From Pontibacterium sp049603715 (GTDB taxonomy: Bacteria; Pseudomonadota; Gammaproteobacteria; Pseudomonadales; Balneatricaceae), in assembly GCA_049603715.1 (NCBI GenBank), contig JBMYSW010000003.1, positions 62,001 to 126,000 of the forward strand: a stretch of 64,000 bases of DNA, read 5' to 3'. The notes under the pieces are model-generated. The model was not told the origin of the DNA, did not search any database, and saw only the letters and a list, made by a program, of their open reading frames with translations. Every line of letters begins with the position of its first letter. Within the stretch, counting starts at the first letter, position 1. The translations under genes and the position numbers were made by a program. Positions 24,186-34,194 of the stretch are shown here, in pieces.

Positions 24186-25568
24186 ATGTCGTCGCTTTGG
24201 TTTGATAAACCTACTCATCAACGCGTATGGGCCCTTGCATGGCCGATGATTCTGTCTAACCTGTCGGTTCCGCTGTTAGGCTTGGTTGATACCGCGGTGA
24301 TTGGCCACCTTCCCAGTAGCCATTACCTAGCCGCCGTGGCTGCTGGCTCGGTGTTTTTTACCACCTTGTATTGGGCTTTTGGCTTTTTGCGCATGGGTAC
24401 TACGGGCATGGTGTCACAAGCCGTGGGCCGTGAAGATAACGGTCAAAACCGCTTTTTACTCGCCCAATCGCTGATTTTAGCTGCGTTTATTGGTGGCTTT
24501 ATTTGGCTAGTCAGCGGCCCACTGATTCATTGGGGTTTGCCATTACTCGCCAGCCAAGAGAGCATTGGCGAAGAAGCCTTTCGTTATGCCGAAATTCGCA
24601 TCTATGGCGCACCCGCCGTGCTGTGTAACTATGCGTTGCTTGGTTGGTTTTTAGGCAACCAAAACAGCCGTATTCCTTTACTGCTTTTACTGTCGAGTAA
24701 TCTGCTAAACATGTTGCTCGATGTCATCGCCGTTTATGGCCTCAATATGACCAGCGACGGTGTCGCCCTTGCCAGTGTCATCGCCGAATATGGCAGCTGT
24801 GCGTTAGGTTTGACCCTTGCTTGGCGACTACAAAAACAACTCAAGCAAACAACACCCAGTCAGCAAGCAGCGCCACAATGGCAGCTACTCGCTAAGCTCA
24901 GTGGTTATGTGCACCTGATATCGGTTAACCGCTATTTGTTTATACGCACCTTGGCGATCCTTTTTTCAATTGCCTTTTTTACCCGCCAGGGCAGCTTACA
25001 AGGGCCAGATATGATGGCAGCAAACGCCGTACTGCTTAACTTTTTACTGCTCATTTCTAACGGCTTAGACGGTTTTGCGCATGCCACTGAGGCACTGTCG
25101 GGCAAAGCTTACGGCAGTAAAAAGCAGCGTGACTTTTATCAGGTGATTGCCGCGAGCTTGCTTTGGTCACTGGCCACTGCACTTTTGTTAAGCGGTATTT
25201 TCTTAGTGGCAGGCGAGTGGATTATTGCCGGTTTAACAGGCATCGACACCGTGAGAACGCTTGCCAATGAATACCTTATTTGGGTGATTTTTTTGCCGCT
25301 CGTGGGTGTTTGGAGCTTTTTAATCGATGGTATTTTTGTAGGTACGACTCAGGCCAAAGCCATGCAAAACACCATGCTGTTTTCGGTGTTTTTGGTGTTT
25401 TTACCCTTATGGTGGTTCACTCAAGGGTTAGGGAACCAAGGCTTATGGCTTGCGTTTATCGCCATGTTTGTTAGCCGAGGGCTAACGGGGTTATGGGTGT
25501 TTTGGCGCTTATGCCAAACCGATGGAGGTTACTATGTTCACTTTGCACAAGGGCGTTCTCAACCGTAA
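24186..25568 (+). CDS. MATE-family efflux protein (DinF-like)
   Basis: This 460-residue protein has about twelve hydrophobic segments in two related halves and begins WALAWPMILSNLSVPLLGLVD, the typical DinF-branch MATE opening, followed by the LADTAVIGHL-equivalent VDTAVIGHLP. MATE proteins export cationic compounds using sodium or proton gradients. The specific substrate is unknown. It follows znuB by 68 bp and overlaps the start of the next gene by about 35 bp, but no link to zinc is evident. Confidence 0.88.
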   Translation: MSSLWFDKPTHQRVWALAWPMILSNLSVPLLGLVDTAVIGHLPSSHYLAAVAAGSVFFTTLYWAFGFLRMGTTGMVSQAVGREDNGQNRFLLAQSLILAAFIGGFIWLVSGPLIHWGLPLLASQESIGEEAFRYAEIRIYGAPAVLCNYALLGWFLGNQNSRIPLLLLLSSNLLNMLLDVIAVYGLNMTSDGVALASVIAEYGSCALGLTLAWRLQKQLKQTTPSQQAAPQWQLLAKLSGYVHLISVNRYLFIRTLAILFSIAFFTRQGSLQGPDMMAANAVLLNFLLLISNGLDGFAHATEALSGKAYGSKKQRDFYQVIAASLLWSLATALLLSGIFLVAGEWIIAGLTGIDTVRTLANEYLIWVIFLPLVGVWSFLIDGIFVGTTQAKAMQNTMLFSVFLVFLPLWWFTQGLGNQGLWLAFIAMFVSRGLTGLWVFWRLCQTDGGYYVHFAQGRSQP

Positions 25569-26730
25569 GACCAAACCACTGTTGAGCTTCGGTGTCGTCG
25601 CCTTGGGTTTAACTCAGGCCCCTATGGCAAATGCCGTACCTATAGATAAGCTCACCGTTCCCGATGGCTATCGTGTAAGCGTGGCCGCCGAAGTCAACAA
25701 CCCACGACAGCTCGCCGTCGCCTCGCCCTACCACCTCTTTGTTGGCAGTCGCCATGCCGGTGTAGTGACAGCTTTGTTAGACACTAACCAAGACGGCACC
25801 TTTGACCGCCGCTTTACACTGGCACGTAACCTCACCATGCCTAGCGGTATCGCTCTCTGGCAAAACGATTTATATATCGCCGCCACAGGCACTATTTATC
25901 GTGTTAAAAACGCCACCCAAGCCCACCAGCAAAACACACCGCCTGTACTTGAGGTGGTTTATCGCGACTTACCCAATGCACGCCATCACGGCTGGAAGTA
26001 CACAGGAATACAGCAACAAGCCGACGGTAGCCTCAGCTTTGTAACTAATGTGGGCGCCCCCTGTAACCTGTGCTTTTCGTCAGATGAACGCTTTGCCAGC
26101 CTAATGCGGTTTAGCCTTAATCCAGACAGCGGCGAGCTATCACAGCCCAAGGTGATCGCCCATGGCGTGCGCAACAGCGTGGGTTTTGACTGGCACCCAA
26201 CAACGGGCAACCTTTGGTTTACCGATAACGGGCGCGACATGATGGGGGACGATATCCCCGATGATGAGCTAAATGAGCTAAAAAAAGATGGCCAACACTT
26301 TGGTTACCCCTTTGTTCACGGTAAGGGTGTTAACGAGCCAAGCGCTGATATCCAAGGCTATCGCAGCCAAGTCAGCCAAACCTTTACGCCGCCCAGCCAC
26401 GGCTTTGGCGCACACCGTGCTCCGTTAGGCATGCACTTTTACCAAGGTGATCGCTTCCCTGATGCAGCACAACATCCTTTGTTTGTGGCCCTACACGGCT
26501 CATGGAATCGCAGCAGTAAAGTAGGCTACAAGGTAGTTAAACTGGTGCCAAACGGTAGCGAAAACGGCCAAGTTCGCTGGCAACAAAGCGACTTTGTAAC
26601 AGGCTGGTTAGAAGGGGAAAACGCATGGGGTCGCCCGGCCGATATAAGCCATGATGGCCAAGGCGGGCTACTGATTGCCGACGACTATGGCGGCGTGATT
26701 TATCGCGTGAGTTACGAAGGCAAAAAGTAA
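25534..26730 (+). CDS. Exported sorbosone/glucose-dehydrogenase-like beta-propeller protein
   Basis: This 398-residue protein has an N-terminal signal peptide (ending ANA near residue 34) and a six-bladed propeller of the soluble PQQ glucose dehydrogenase/L-sorbosone dehydrogenase type (MPSGIALWQNDLYIAATG, FDWHPTTGNLWFTDNGRD, DDIPDDELN). It is probably periplasmic and may oxidise sugars with PQQ, though no PQQ biosynthesis genes are in the window. The start at 25534 has GGAGG upstream; an ATG at 25522 includes that site. The gene begins inside the 3' end of the MATE gene, so the two are translationally linked. Confidence 0.82.
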   Translation: MFTLHKGVLNRKTKPLLSFGVVALGLTQAPMANAVPIDKLTVPDGYRVSVAAEVNNPRQLAVASPYHLFVGSRHAGVVTALLDTNQDGTFDRRFTLARNLTMPSGIALWQNDLYIAATGTIYRVKNATQAHQQNTPPVLEVVYRDLPNARHHGWKYTGIQQQADGSLSFVTNVGAPCNLCFSSDERFASLMRFSLNPDSGELSQPKVIAHGVRNSVGFDWHPTTGNLWFTDNGRDMMGDDIPDDELNELKKDGQHFGYPFVHGKGVNEPSADIQGYRSQVSQTFTPPSHGFGAHRAPLGMHFYQGDRFPDAAQHPLFVALHGSWNRSSKVGYKVVKLVPNGSENGQVRWQQSDFVTGWLEGENAWGRPADISHDGQGGLLIADDYGGVIYRVSYEGKK

Positions 26731-26803
26731 AACACAAATAAACAGGGTAGTGAGCACAAACGCCCCAAACTACCCTTGGTGTTTATCTCAAGCAAAGGCC
26801 TGA

Positions 26804-27073
26804 TCAGTGGTCTTTGCGCTTTAAACCTGGGTTAGGCACAAAGTTAAGTGCCTGCGCTTGGGTTTGTTTAGCCGGTGCTTGGCGAGGTTGGTTAACACGC
26901 GTTTCTAGCTCTTGCGGCGCATCGGGTTGACCATCAAGGCGCATGCTGTCGGCAAAGTCACAACGCACACATTCGCGGTGCTCACGCTCATCATCACGAT
27001 ACATTTTAAGGGTATCTTGTTCGCCACAGCGAGGGCAGGTGGCACCGGCAATAAAGCGTTTAATGATGGTCAT
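26804..27073 (-). CDS. yheV: YheV-family zinc-ribbon protein
   Basis: This 89-residue protein has the YheV/DUF2387 pattern: IIKRFIAGATCPRCGEQD, then CVRCDFAD, giving two CxxC pairs that should bind one zinc ion. The C-terminal half is low-complexity. The function is unknown. It lies downstream of prlC on the same strand, as in Pseudomonas, but a strong terminator at 27231-27273 separates the two, so it probably has its own promoter. Confidence 0.88.
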   Translation of the reverse strand: MTIIKRFIAGATCPRCGEQDTLKMYRDDEREHRECVRCDFADSMRLDGQPDAPQELETRVNQPRQAPAKQTQAQALNFVPNPGLKRKDH

Positions 27074-27230
27074 GGTCTCTCTCGATTGGTTAGCACGTTA
27101 GCTTTGTCTTTATTACGTAGCCAAGGCAACTTTCGCTCACTTTTGTTTCAAGGTTCGCCACAACTTTATCGTTTAGGGCTTAAAGCTTTAAGCTCGACGA
27201 CTTTGTGGCGAATGGCTGCACGTTCTAAAT

Positions 27231-27273
27231 AAAAACGCGGCTATTTTACCCGAAAAGCAGGTAAAAAGCCGCG
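27231..27273 (-). terminator. Rho-independent terminator of prlC
   Basis: On the minus strand, CGCGGCT plus TTTTACC pairs with its complement to give a 14-bp stem with one bulged base and a short loop, followed by TTTTTATTT. It lies about 35 bp after the prlC stop. Confidence 0.92.
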
Positions 27274-27307
27274 CTTGTTTTAGTCGTATAAAGGCAAGTG
27301 AGGTGGT

Positions 27308-29347
27308 TTAGATACCGCTGTGACGAAGCAATGCATCGACGCTTGGCTCACGGCCCATAAAGTCGACAAACAGCTCCATCGCTTCCTTCGAGCCACCTTG
27401 TGACAAGATGCAATCGAGATACTTTTTGCCGGTTTCTTCGTTAAAAATGCCGTCTTCTTCAAACTTCGAGAAGGCATCGGCCGACAGAACTTCAGCCCAC
27501 TTGTAGCTGTAATAACCCGCCGCATAGCCGCCTGCAAAAATATGCGTAAAGCCATGCTGGAAGCGGTTAAAGCTTGGTGGCGTCATCACCGCCACTTCAC
27601 TACGCACTTTATCAAGTACCGCTTGCACGTCGGTTTTACCCGCTTGGTATTCTTGGTGAAGAATAAAGTCGAATAACGAAAACTCAAGCTGACGTACCAT
27701 CATCATGCCCGACTGGAAGTTTTTAGCCGCCAGCATTTTATCGAGCAAGTCTTTAGGTAGGGTTTCACCTGTTTCGTAATGACCCGAGATCAACGCCAGT
27801 GCTTCTGGCTCCCAGCACCAGTTTTCTAGGAACTGGCTCGGTAGCTCAACCGCATCCCATGCAACGCCATTAATACCGCTGACATCGGCATAGTCGATGC
27901 GAGTGAGCATATGGTGAATACCGTGACCAAACTCGTGGAATAAGGTGGTCACTTCGTTGTGAGTCAGTAGGGCAGGGGTATCGCCTACGGGGCCGTTAAA
28001 GTTACATACAAGGTAGGCCACGGGCAGCTGAACCGCGCCGTCGTCAAGCACACGGCGACCTTGGTAGTCGTCCATCCAAGCACCGCCGCGCTTTTTCTCT
28101 CGAGCATAAGGGTCAAGGTAGAAGTGAGCGATCACTTCGCCTTCACGGGCGATTTCAAAAAGCTGGGCGTCTTTGTGCCACGTATCAAACTCAGCCACTT
28201 GCTGAATATCGATGTTAAACAGGCGCTTGGCCACTTCAAACAAGCCGTTCAACACCTTTGGCATAGGGAAGTAAGGACGTAACACTTCTTGCGAAATATC
28301 GTACTTTTCTTGCTTGAGTTGCTCTGAGTAGTAACCCACATCCCAAGAGGCCAACGCACCTTCAAAGCCCTTGCTCTCGGCAAAGGCTTGTAGTTCTTGC
28401 ATGTCTTGCTTGGCACCCGGCAAGCTCTTTTCACCTAAGTCGCGCAAAAAGCCCACCACTTGGTCGCCATTTTCGGCCATTTTGGTGGCCAGTGAGTATT
28501 CGCCGTAGTTTTCGAAACCTAGTAACGTCGCCAGCTCTTGGCGCAACGTTAGAATATCGTTCATCACTTGGGTGTTATCAAACTCGCCGGCATTTGGGCC
28601 TTGCTCAGAGGCACGGGTCGCATAAGCGGTGTACACCTCTTCGCGCAATTCACGGTTGTGCGCATACGTCAGAACTGGGTAGTAAGAAGGGAAATCGAGG
28701 GTGATTAACCAACCTTCGAGTGACTTAGCCTGTGCCGCTTGCGCCGCCGCATCTAGCGCGCTTTGTGGCAAACCGTCTAACTCGCTGACATCGGTAATGT
28801 GCTTTGTCCACGCACCGGTAGCGTCCAACACGTTTTCAGAAAACTTAGTAGTTAGCTCGCTGAGTGATTGACTAATTTCGCCAAAGCGCTTTTGCTGCTC
28901 GGCTGGCAAGGCAATACCCGATAGGGTGAAACCTTGCATGATATTGTGGATAACACGCTTTTGGGCGCTATCTAATGCTTCGTAAGCATCGCTGCTTTCA
29001 AAGGCTTTATAGCGCTGGTACAAACCTTGGTGTTGACCCATTTCAGTCCAGTAAGCAGACAACAGTGGAAGACATGCATTGTAAGCATCGCGCAGCTCGT
29101 CAGTATTCACCACCGAGTTAAGGTGCGAAACCGGCGACCACAGCTTAGACAGGTCATCGCCTAGGGTCTCAAGCGGCATGGCGAAGTTTTCCCAGGTTGG
29201 CGCTTCTGTCATCGCAACCAACGCATCGACTTTTTTGCGGTTATCGTCCAAACACGCGGTCAGCGCCTCAACCAGACCACTTGGGTCAATTTGGCTAAAC
29301 TTAGGAAGGTAAGATGGGGCAGGGCGAGTCGTTGCTTCAATGCTCAT
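27308..29347 (-). CDS. prlC: Oligopeptidase A (M3 family metallopeptidase)
   Basis: This 679-residue cytoplasmic zinc oligopeptidase degrades peptides, including released signal peptides. The HExxH zinc site is in TTLFHEFGHGIHHMLT, and the downstream glutamate is expected in the DAVELPSQFLENW segment. The length is normal for OpdA/PrlC. The gene is divergent from the gamma-carbonic anhydrase gene and upstream of yheV, an order also seen in Pseudomonas. A TTATCCACA match lies inside it at 28945-28953. Confidence 0.95.
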   Translation of the reverse strand: MSIEATTRPAPSYLPKFSQIDPSGLVEALTACLDDNRKKVDALVAMTEAPTWENFAMPLETLGDDLSKLWSPVSHLNSVVNTDELRDAYNACLPLLSAYWTEMGQHQGLYQRYKAFESSDAYEALDSAQKRVIHNIMQGFTLSGIALPAEQQKRFGEISQSLSELTTKFSENVLDATGAWTKHITDVSELDGLPQSALDAAAQAAQAKSLEGWLITLDFPSYYPVLTYAHNRELREEVYTAYATRASEQGPNAGEFDNTQVMNDILTLRQELATLLGFENYGEYSLATKMAENGDQVVGFLRDLGEKSLPGAKQDMQELQAFAESKGFEGALASWDVGYYSEQLKQEKYDISQEVLRPYFPMPKVLNGLFEVAKRLFNIDIQQVAEFDTWHKDAQLFEIAREGEVIAHFYLDPYAREKKRGGAWMDDYQGRRVLDDGAVQLPVAYLVCNFNGPVGDTPALLTHNEVTTLFHEFGHGIHHMLTRIDYADVSGINGVAWDAVELPSQFLENWCWEPEALALISGHYETGETLPKDLLDKMLAAKNFQSGMMMVRQLEFSLFDFILHQEYQAGKTDVQAVLDKVRSEVAVMTPPSFNRFQHGFTHIFAGGYAAGYYSYKWAEVLSADAFSKFEEDGIFNEETGKKYLDCILSQGGSKEAMELFVDFMGREPSVDALLRHSGI

Positions 29348-29547
29348 GGTCTACTCTCAGAATCAGATCCGTTACCAACAGACATCCCGTGACGTGGCAC
29401 AGGGGTATACAAAAACTTAATTTATGTCTGCCTATTTAACATTACAATGGGGCTAATACAGGGGATTTTCAATCTTCTTTTCGCTTATCGAGCTCACAAA
29501 TAACTCGCAAACCACTAGCAAACCACTAGCAAATAAAAGGGAACACT

Positions 29548-30090
29548 ATGGCCTTACGTCGTTTTAACTCTATTTACCCCACCCTTGGCGAAAAAACATG
29601 GGTCGATGAAAGCGCTGTGGTCATTGGCGATGTCGAAATTGGCGCCGACAGCTCTGTTTGGCCTTTAACGGTGATTCGTGGCGACATGCACCGCATTCGT
29701 ATTGGCGAACGCACCAGTATTCAAGATGGGTCTATTTTGCACATTACTCACGCAGGGCCGTTCAACCCAGACGGTTACCCATTGCATATTGGTGATGATG
29801 TAACGGTCGGCCATCAGGCCATGTTGCATGGTTGCACTATTGGCAGCCGTATCCTTATTGGTATGGGCAGTACCGTAATGGACGGTGCGATTATTGAGGA
29901 TGAAGTGATTTTAGGCGCAGGCAGCCTAGTACCACCGGGCAAAACCCTAAAAAGTGGCTTTATGTATGTGGGCCGACCGGCCAAAGAGATTCGCCCACTC
30001 ACCGAAAAAGAGCTTAGCTTTTTTAAATACACCGCGGGTAACTACGTCAAACTTAAAGACCAGTACCTCGCCGAAGAAGCCGACGCCTAG
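29548..30090 (+). CDS. Gamma-class carbonic anhydrase-like protein (YrdA/PaaY type)
   Basis: This 180-residue left-handed beta-helix protein has repeating hexapeptides and the gamma-carbonic-anhydrase metal motif (SSVWPLTVIRGDMHRIRIG, then VGHQAMLHGC). The His residues of the last segment and the earlier HITHAG histidine are the likely metal ligands. Proteins of this type form trimers; some hydrate CO2 and others have no known activity. AAAGGGA precedes the ATG. An 11-bp direct repeat (CAAACCACTAG, twice) lies just upstream. Confidence 0.9.
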   Translation: MALRRFNSIYPTLGEKTWVDESAVVIGDVEIGADSSVWPLTVIRGDMHRIRIGERTSIQDGSILHITHAGPFNPDGYPLHIGDDVTVGHQAMLHGCTIGSRILIGMGSTVMDGAIIEDEVILGAGSLVPPGKTLKSGFMYVGRPAKEIRPLTEKELSFFKYTAGNYVKLKDQYLAEEADA

Positions 30091-30246
30091 TTACTACCCA
30101 CACACCCAACGAGGCACATCTTGCCTCGTTGCCTGCGCAAACTGCCAACAAAGCCCAATAACGCGGGACGCGTGCCATACTTTCTGACTACTTTCTGCCT
30201 CTTTCCTGACATCGCGCAAACAAAAACACGAACCATAATTGTTTGT

Positions 30247-30268
30247 AGTTGATAATCGTTTTTATTTG
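30247..30268. promoter_or_regulatory. Fur-box-like sequence upstream of the imelysin cluster
   Basis: AGTTGATAATCG followed by TTTTTATTTGC, with GATAATGA some 15 bp further, resembles the Fur consensus built from GATAAT units. It lies 65-90 bp before the imelysin lipoprotein gene. The match is partial. Confidence 0.5.
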
Positions 30269-30333
30269 CAATACGATAATGACCCTATATTCTGTGTTGA
30301 ATAACCCCTAACGTCACAAGGAATTTACAGGTC

Positions 30334-31629
30334 ATGCCGTTTACTAAGTCTATTTTTGCGATTGCCGTCAGCACCGCTATGCTTGCTGGCTGTGTAACCA
30401 CATCAGAAACTGCACCACAAACTGCCACTGTTTCTAAAGCTGCGATCATTGATACTTACTCTGATATCGCACAAGCAACTTACGAAGACTCTTTAGTGTC
30501 GGCTAAAACGCTGCAAGCAGCTGTTAATGCTCTACTAGCAGCGCCTTCAGAAGCCACTCTAGCCAACGCACGCGAAGCTTGGTTGGCTGCTCGTGTTCCT
30601 TACCAACAGTCTGAAGCTTACCGTTTTGGTAACGCTATCGTTGACGACTGGGAAGGCAAAGTAAACGCATGGCCACTAGATGAAGGCCTAATCGACTACG
30701 TTGCTGGCGAGTACGGCGAAGATTCTGACGAAAACCCATTCTACACAGCTAACATTATTGCTAACTCTGCCCCTGTTATTGGCGGCACCATGGTTGATGC
30801 GCGTGTTATCAACAAGCAATTGCTTGGCGAAGTTCTACATGAAGCAGGCGAAGTTGAATCAAACGTGGCAACTGGCTACCACGCGATTGAGTTTTTGCTA
30901 TGGGGCCAAGACCTTAACGGCAACAACCCAGGTGCGGGTAACCGTCCAGCCACTGACTTTAGCCTAAGCAACTGTACTGGCGGCAACTGTGACCGTCGTC
31001 GTGACTACCTATCAGCAGCGACTGAGCTATTGATTGACGACCTAGCCGACATGACCTCTTACTGGGGCAAAAACGGTGCGGCACGTATGGAGCTAGCAGC
31101 AAAAGACGGTGAAACAGCCATCGCGACTATCCTAACTGGCATGGGTAGCCTTGCTTACGGTGAGCTTGCAGGCGAGCGTACTAAGCTTGGCTTGATGCTG
31201 CATGATCCAGAAGAAGAGCACGATTGCTTCTCAGACAACACTCACAACTCGCACTACTACGATGCGAAAGGCATTAAAAACGTATACCTAGGCGAATACA
31301 CTCGCATCGACGGTTCTGTGATTAAAGGCCCAAGCCTATCGGCATTGGTTGCACAAGCATCACCTGCCCTAGACGCAGAAATGCGCGGCAAGCTAGAAGC
31401 AACTGAAGTTGCAATGCAAGCCATGGTTGACGCAGCTGAGCAAGGTAACACCTTCGACGTATTGATTGGTGCCGGCAACGTAAAAGGCAACCAGCTAGTA
31501 CAAAACGCGGTTGATGCCTTGGTTGACGAAACTGACAGCATCGAAGCGATTATTGCTGAGCTAAACCTAGACTACATTGAGCTTGAAGGCTCTGACAGCC
31601 TAGACAACCCATCTGCGGTTGAGCTGTAA
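30334..31629 (+). CDS. Imelysin-family iron-regulated lipoprotein (IrpA-like)
   Basis: This 431-residue envelope protein has a lipobox (MLAGC, lipidated C20) and the imelysin domain with the GxHxxE motif (GYHAIEFLLWG, H183 and E186) thought to bind metal. Imelysins are linked to iron uptake; peptidase activity has been claimed but the mechanism is unclear. The gene has a Fur-like box upstream and a terminator downstream at 31665-31697, followed by a di-haem protein, a second imelysin and a DUF1513 protein. The terminator may make this gene the most highly expressed of the group. Confidence 0.9.
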   Translation: MPFTKSIFAIAVSTAMLAGCVTTSETAPQTATVSKAAIIDTYSDIAQATYEDSLVSAKTLQAAVNALLAAPSEATLANAREAWLAARVPYQQSEAYRFGNAIVDDWEGKVNAWPLDEGLIDYVAGEYGEDSDENPFYTANIIANSAPVIGGTMVDARVINKQLLGEVLHEAGEVESNVATGYHAIEFLLWGQDLNGNNPGAGNRPATDFSLSNCTGGNCDRRRDYLSAATELLIDDLADMTSYWGKNGAARMELAAKDGETAIATILTGMGSLAYGELAGERTKLGLMLHDPEEEHDCFSDNTHNSHYYDAKGIKNVYLGEYTRIDGSVIKGPSLSALVAQASPALDAEMRGKLEATEVAMQAMVDAAEQGNTFDVLIGAGNVKGNQLVQNAVDALVDETDSIEAIIAELNLDYIELEGSDSLDNPSAVEL

Positions 31630-31664
31630 CAAGTCACTATCAACCTTTTGTTGGTAAACTAGTG

Positions 31665-31697
31665 AAAGATAGCTGCCGTAAGGTAGCTATCTTTTTT
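31665..31697 (+). terminator. Rho-independent terminator after the first imelysin gene
   Basis: A 10-bp stem AAAGATAGCT / AGCTATCTTT with a 10-base loop runs into a T tract. Downstream genes of the cluster may depend on read-through. Confidence 0.88.
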
Positions 31698-31717
31698 CGT
31701 TTTAGCCCTTTGCTATT

Positions 31718-33124
31718 ATGCTTGCTGTACGAGATACCCCCTTGTTCAAACCCACGACGCTTTTACTCACAGCCACCTTGTCACTGTCTTTAGTTGCCCA
31801 TGCAGCCGCAAACAACGCAACGCAGGACGAGCCCGGCAGCTTACGCTTGGGCTACACCCAGCCTTACAGCAAGCTAAAAGGCGCAGATAAGCTTAACTTT
31901 CGCTTAGGCCAAGCGATTTTTGAAAAGATTTGGGTTTCGTCACCGTCTTCTACCACCGCAAGTGATGGCCTAGGGCCGTATTTTAACGCCCGAGCGTGTG
32001 TCCAGTGCCACCCGCGAAATGGCCGCGCACGAGCCGCATGGGGCGATTTTGGTACACCTTTAGCCGCAACCTTTGGCACCGTATTTCACTTAAGTGAACA
32101 AAGCGGGCAGAGCCATACGCAAGCACACCCTGTGTATGGCAACCAGCTACAAAGCGCCTCAGTCGCCAGCCTTCCGATTGAGGCCAAAGCGACCGTGCAA
32201 TACACCCCTCGCATCGTCACCTTGGCAGACCAAACTCAAGTTGAGTTAAGAGTACCCAGCTATACCTTTAGTGAGTTTAGCCAAGGCGCGTTTAACGCCG
32301 ATACCCGCTTTTCACCTCGTTTAGCACCCGCCATTTATGGCTTAGGGGTGTTAAGCAATATTAGTGACGATGATATTCGCAACGCCGAAGACCCAAACGA
32401 CCACAATAACGACGGTATTTCTGGCCGCATCAACTGGGTCACAGACCGTCACACCGGCCAACCTGCCATTGGCCGTTTTGGCCTAAAAGCAAACCACCCA
32501 AGCGTGGCCCAGCAAAATGCCGTGGCACTTCACAACGACATTGGCTTATCGAACCCGATGTTTACTGATGCTGCGGGCGACTGCAGTCCTGCTCAGCCAC
32601 TGTGTAAAGACCCTCGCTTTAGCGGAGCCACAGCGCCGCACAACTTAGAAGTCCCGCACGAGCTAACCGAGGTCCTCGACTACTATACTTTGCACCTCAA
32701 AGCGCCATTAGCTCGCAACAAACAAAGCCCAGCAGTAGAGCAGGGTAAAAAAGTTTTTTATGATATTGGCTGTCAACAGTGCCACCGCAGCGATTACCCA
32801 TCGCTTAACACCCTTGACCCACGACGTGTAGGCGCCACTGAGCCCTACACCGACTTATTGCTTCACGATATGGGCCCAGCGCTTGCCGACCAGCGCAAAG
32901 ACCACCTCGCCACAGGGCAAGAGTGGCGAACTCCCGCGCTTTGGGGCATCGGCCTTACGGAACGCGTGTTGGGATACCAAAATTACTTACACGACGGCCG
33001 TGCCCGTACCCTGCTAGAAGCGGTTTTATGGCACGGGGGTGAGGCCAGCCGCCACCAGCAAGCGGTTATTGAACTTACAACCGAACAACGCAACGCTCTT
33101 ATTTCCTTTTTGGAGTCACTGTAA
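31718..33124 (+). CDS. Di-haem thiol-oxidoreductase-like cytochrome c (DUF1111/DHOR)
   Basis: This 468-residue exported protein has a signal peptide (about 1-30) and two CxxCH haem-c motifs, C94-VQ-C97-H98 and C352-QQ-C355-H356. It belongs to the putative di-haem oxidoreductase family often found with imelysin genes. It is expected in the periplasm, perhaps giving or taking electrons for iron handling; the reaction is unknown. No clear ribosome binding site supports the ATG at 31718. The stop abuts the ATG of the second imelysin gene. Confidence 0.88.
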   Translation: MLAVRDTPLFKPTTLLLTATLSLSLVAHAAANNATQDEPGSLRLGYTQPYSKLKGADKLNFRLGQAIFEKIWVSSPSSTTASDGLGPYFNARACVQCHPRNGRARAAWGDFGTPLAATFGTVFHLSEQSGQSHTQAHPVYGNQLQSASVASLPIEAKATVQYTPRIVTLADQTQVELRVPSYTFSEFSQGAFNADTRFSPRLAPAIYGLGVLSNISDDDIRNAEDPNDHNNDGISGRINWVTDRHTGQPAIGRFGLKANHPSVAQQNAVALHNDIGLSNPMFTDAAGDCSPAQPLCKDPRFSGATAPHNLEVPHELTEVLDYYTLHLKAPLARNKQSPAVEQGKKVFYDIGCQQCHRSDYPSLNTLDPRRVGATEPYTDLLLHDMGPALADQRKDHLATGQEWRTPALWGIGLTERVLGYQNYLHDGRARTLLEAVLWHGGEASRHQQAVIELTTEQRNALISFLESL

Positions 33125-34192
33125 ATGCGCGCATTTTCTTTATCACTGGCCACAGTCATCACCATGGCTAGCTCAACCTTTGCACTTGCTGCACCCAACA
33201 GCGAACAAATGCAGGCCATTATTCTCGCCAGTGCCGATCAGCACTTTGCTCCTCGCTATCAAGCATTAGCTGAAACCAGCGCCACCTTAGCAAGCAAGGT
33301 GGCAGCCACCTGTAACGATCCCGGTCAACTGGACGAAGCAAAAACCGCTTACCATCAGGCCATGGACGCATGGCAAGGTATTCAGCATATGCAGGTGGGT
33401 CCAGTCACAACCCTAATGCGTAACTTCAGCATGCAGTACTGGCCCGACACCAAAAACCAAGGCTCGCGCCACTTAGGTAAGCTGCTGGCATCTAACGACC
33501 CTAGCCAAATCAGTCAAGACGCCCTCGCACATGCCAGCATTGCCGTAAAAGGTTTTCCGGCCATGGAGCGTTTGTTATTTTCAGACAAGGAACTCACCGG
33601 CTTTCGCTGTGACACCGCCGCTGCAATTAGCCAATACATCGCCACTCAAGCTAAAGACATTACCCTTGAGTGGCCCGACTTTCGCGATAACGGCCTCGCT
33701 ACGGCTGCCGATGTAAACGACTACTATGACGAGCAGCTAGAAGCCTTTGTAGACGTCATGAAGGCCTTAGTTGAGCCTGTAGAAGCCCTGCGTGATCAAA
33801 AATTACTGCGACCACTGGGCGCGTCGATTGAAAAAGCAGCGCCACGCCGCGCCGAGTCTTGGCGTAGTGAGCGCTCACTTAAAAATTTAAAGCTTAACTT
33901 GCAAGCCCTTTCTGAGCTTTACAATGGCTTAAACGCCGAACACACCTTATCAAGCCTTTTGGTGGCGTCGGGTCATGGCGAGATAGACCAGCAAATCGTG
34001 CAAGCCTTTGCACAAATTGACCAGCACCTCGCCAACATGCCAGAGGCTATGGCACCCTTACTCACATCACCAGAAGGCTATCAAAACCTTGTGGCGGTTG
34101 CTGATGAGGTTAAGGTGCTTAACTATGCCTTGAACGATGCCATGGACGCATTAGAGATCCAACTTGGCTTTAACAGCCGCGACGGAGACTAA
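33125..34192 (+). CDS. Imelysin-family exported protein, second of the cluster
   Basis: This 355-residue protein has a signal peptide (about 1-23, STFALA) and an imelysin domain. The GxHxxE motif is altered to GFPAMERLLF (G143 to E148), so the histidine is missing, as in a known branch of these proteins. It starts directly at the stop of the di-haem gene and is followed 2 bp later by the DUF1513 gene, a tight operon. The same gene types occur together in Pseudomonas near icmP. Confidence 0.87.
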   Translation: MRAFSLSLATVITMASSTFALAAPNSEQMQAIILASADQHFAPRYQALAETSATLASKVAATCNDPGQLDEAKTAYHQAMDAWQGIQHMQVGPVTTLMRNFSMQYWPDTKNQGSRHLGKLLASNDPSQISQDALAHASIAVKGFPAMERLLFSDKELTGFRCDTAAAISQYIATQAKDITLEWPDFRDNGLATAADVNDYYDEQLEAFVDVMKALVEPVEALRDQKLLRPLGASIEKAAPRRAESWRSERSLKNLKLNLQALSELYNGLNAEHTLSSLLVASGHGEIDQQIVQAFAQIDQHLANMPEAMAPLLTSPEGYQNLVAVADEVKVLNYALNDAMDALEIQLGFNSRDGD

Positions 34193-34194
34193 TC

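Noticed and set aside
26744..26778. GGGTAGT / ACTACCC inverted repeat after the sorbosone-dehydrogenase-like gene
   Set aside because: The loop is long and no T tract follows, so it was not called a terminator.
28945..28953. Single TTATCCACA matches at 28945-28953 (prlC) and 37320-37328 (GGDEF/EAL gene)
   Set aside because: They are isolated sites inside coding sequence and could be chance, unlike the cluster at 4.8-6.3 kb.
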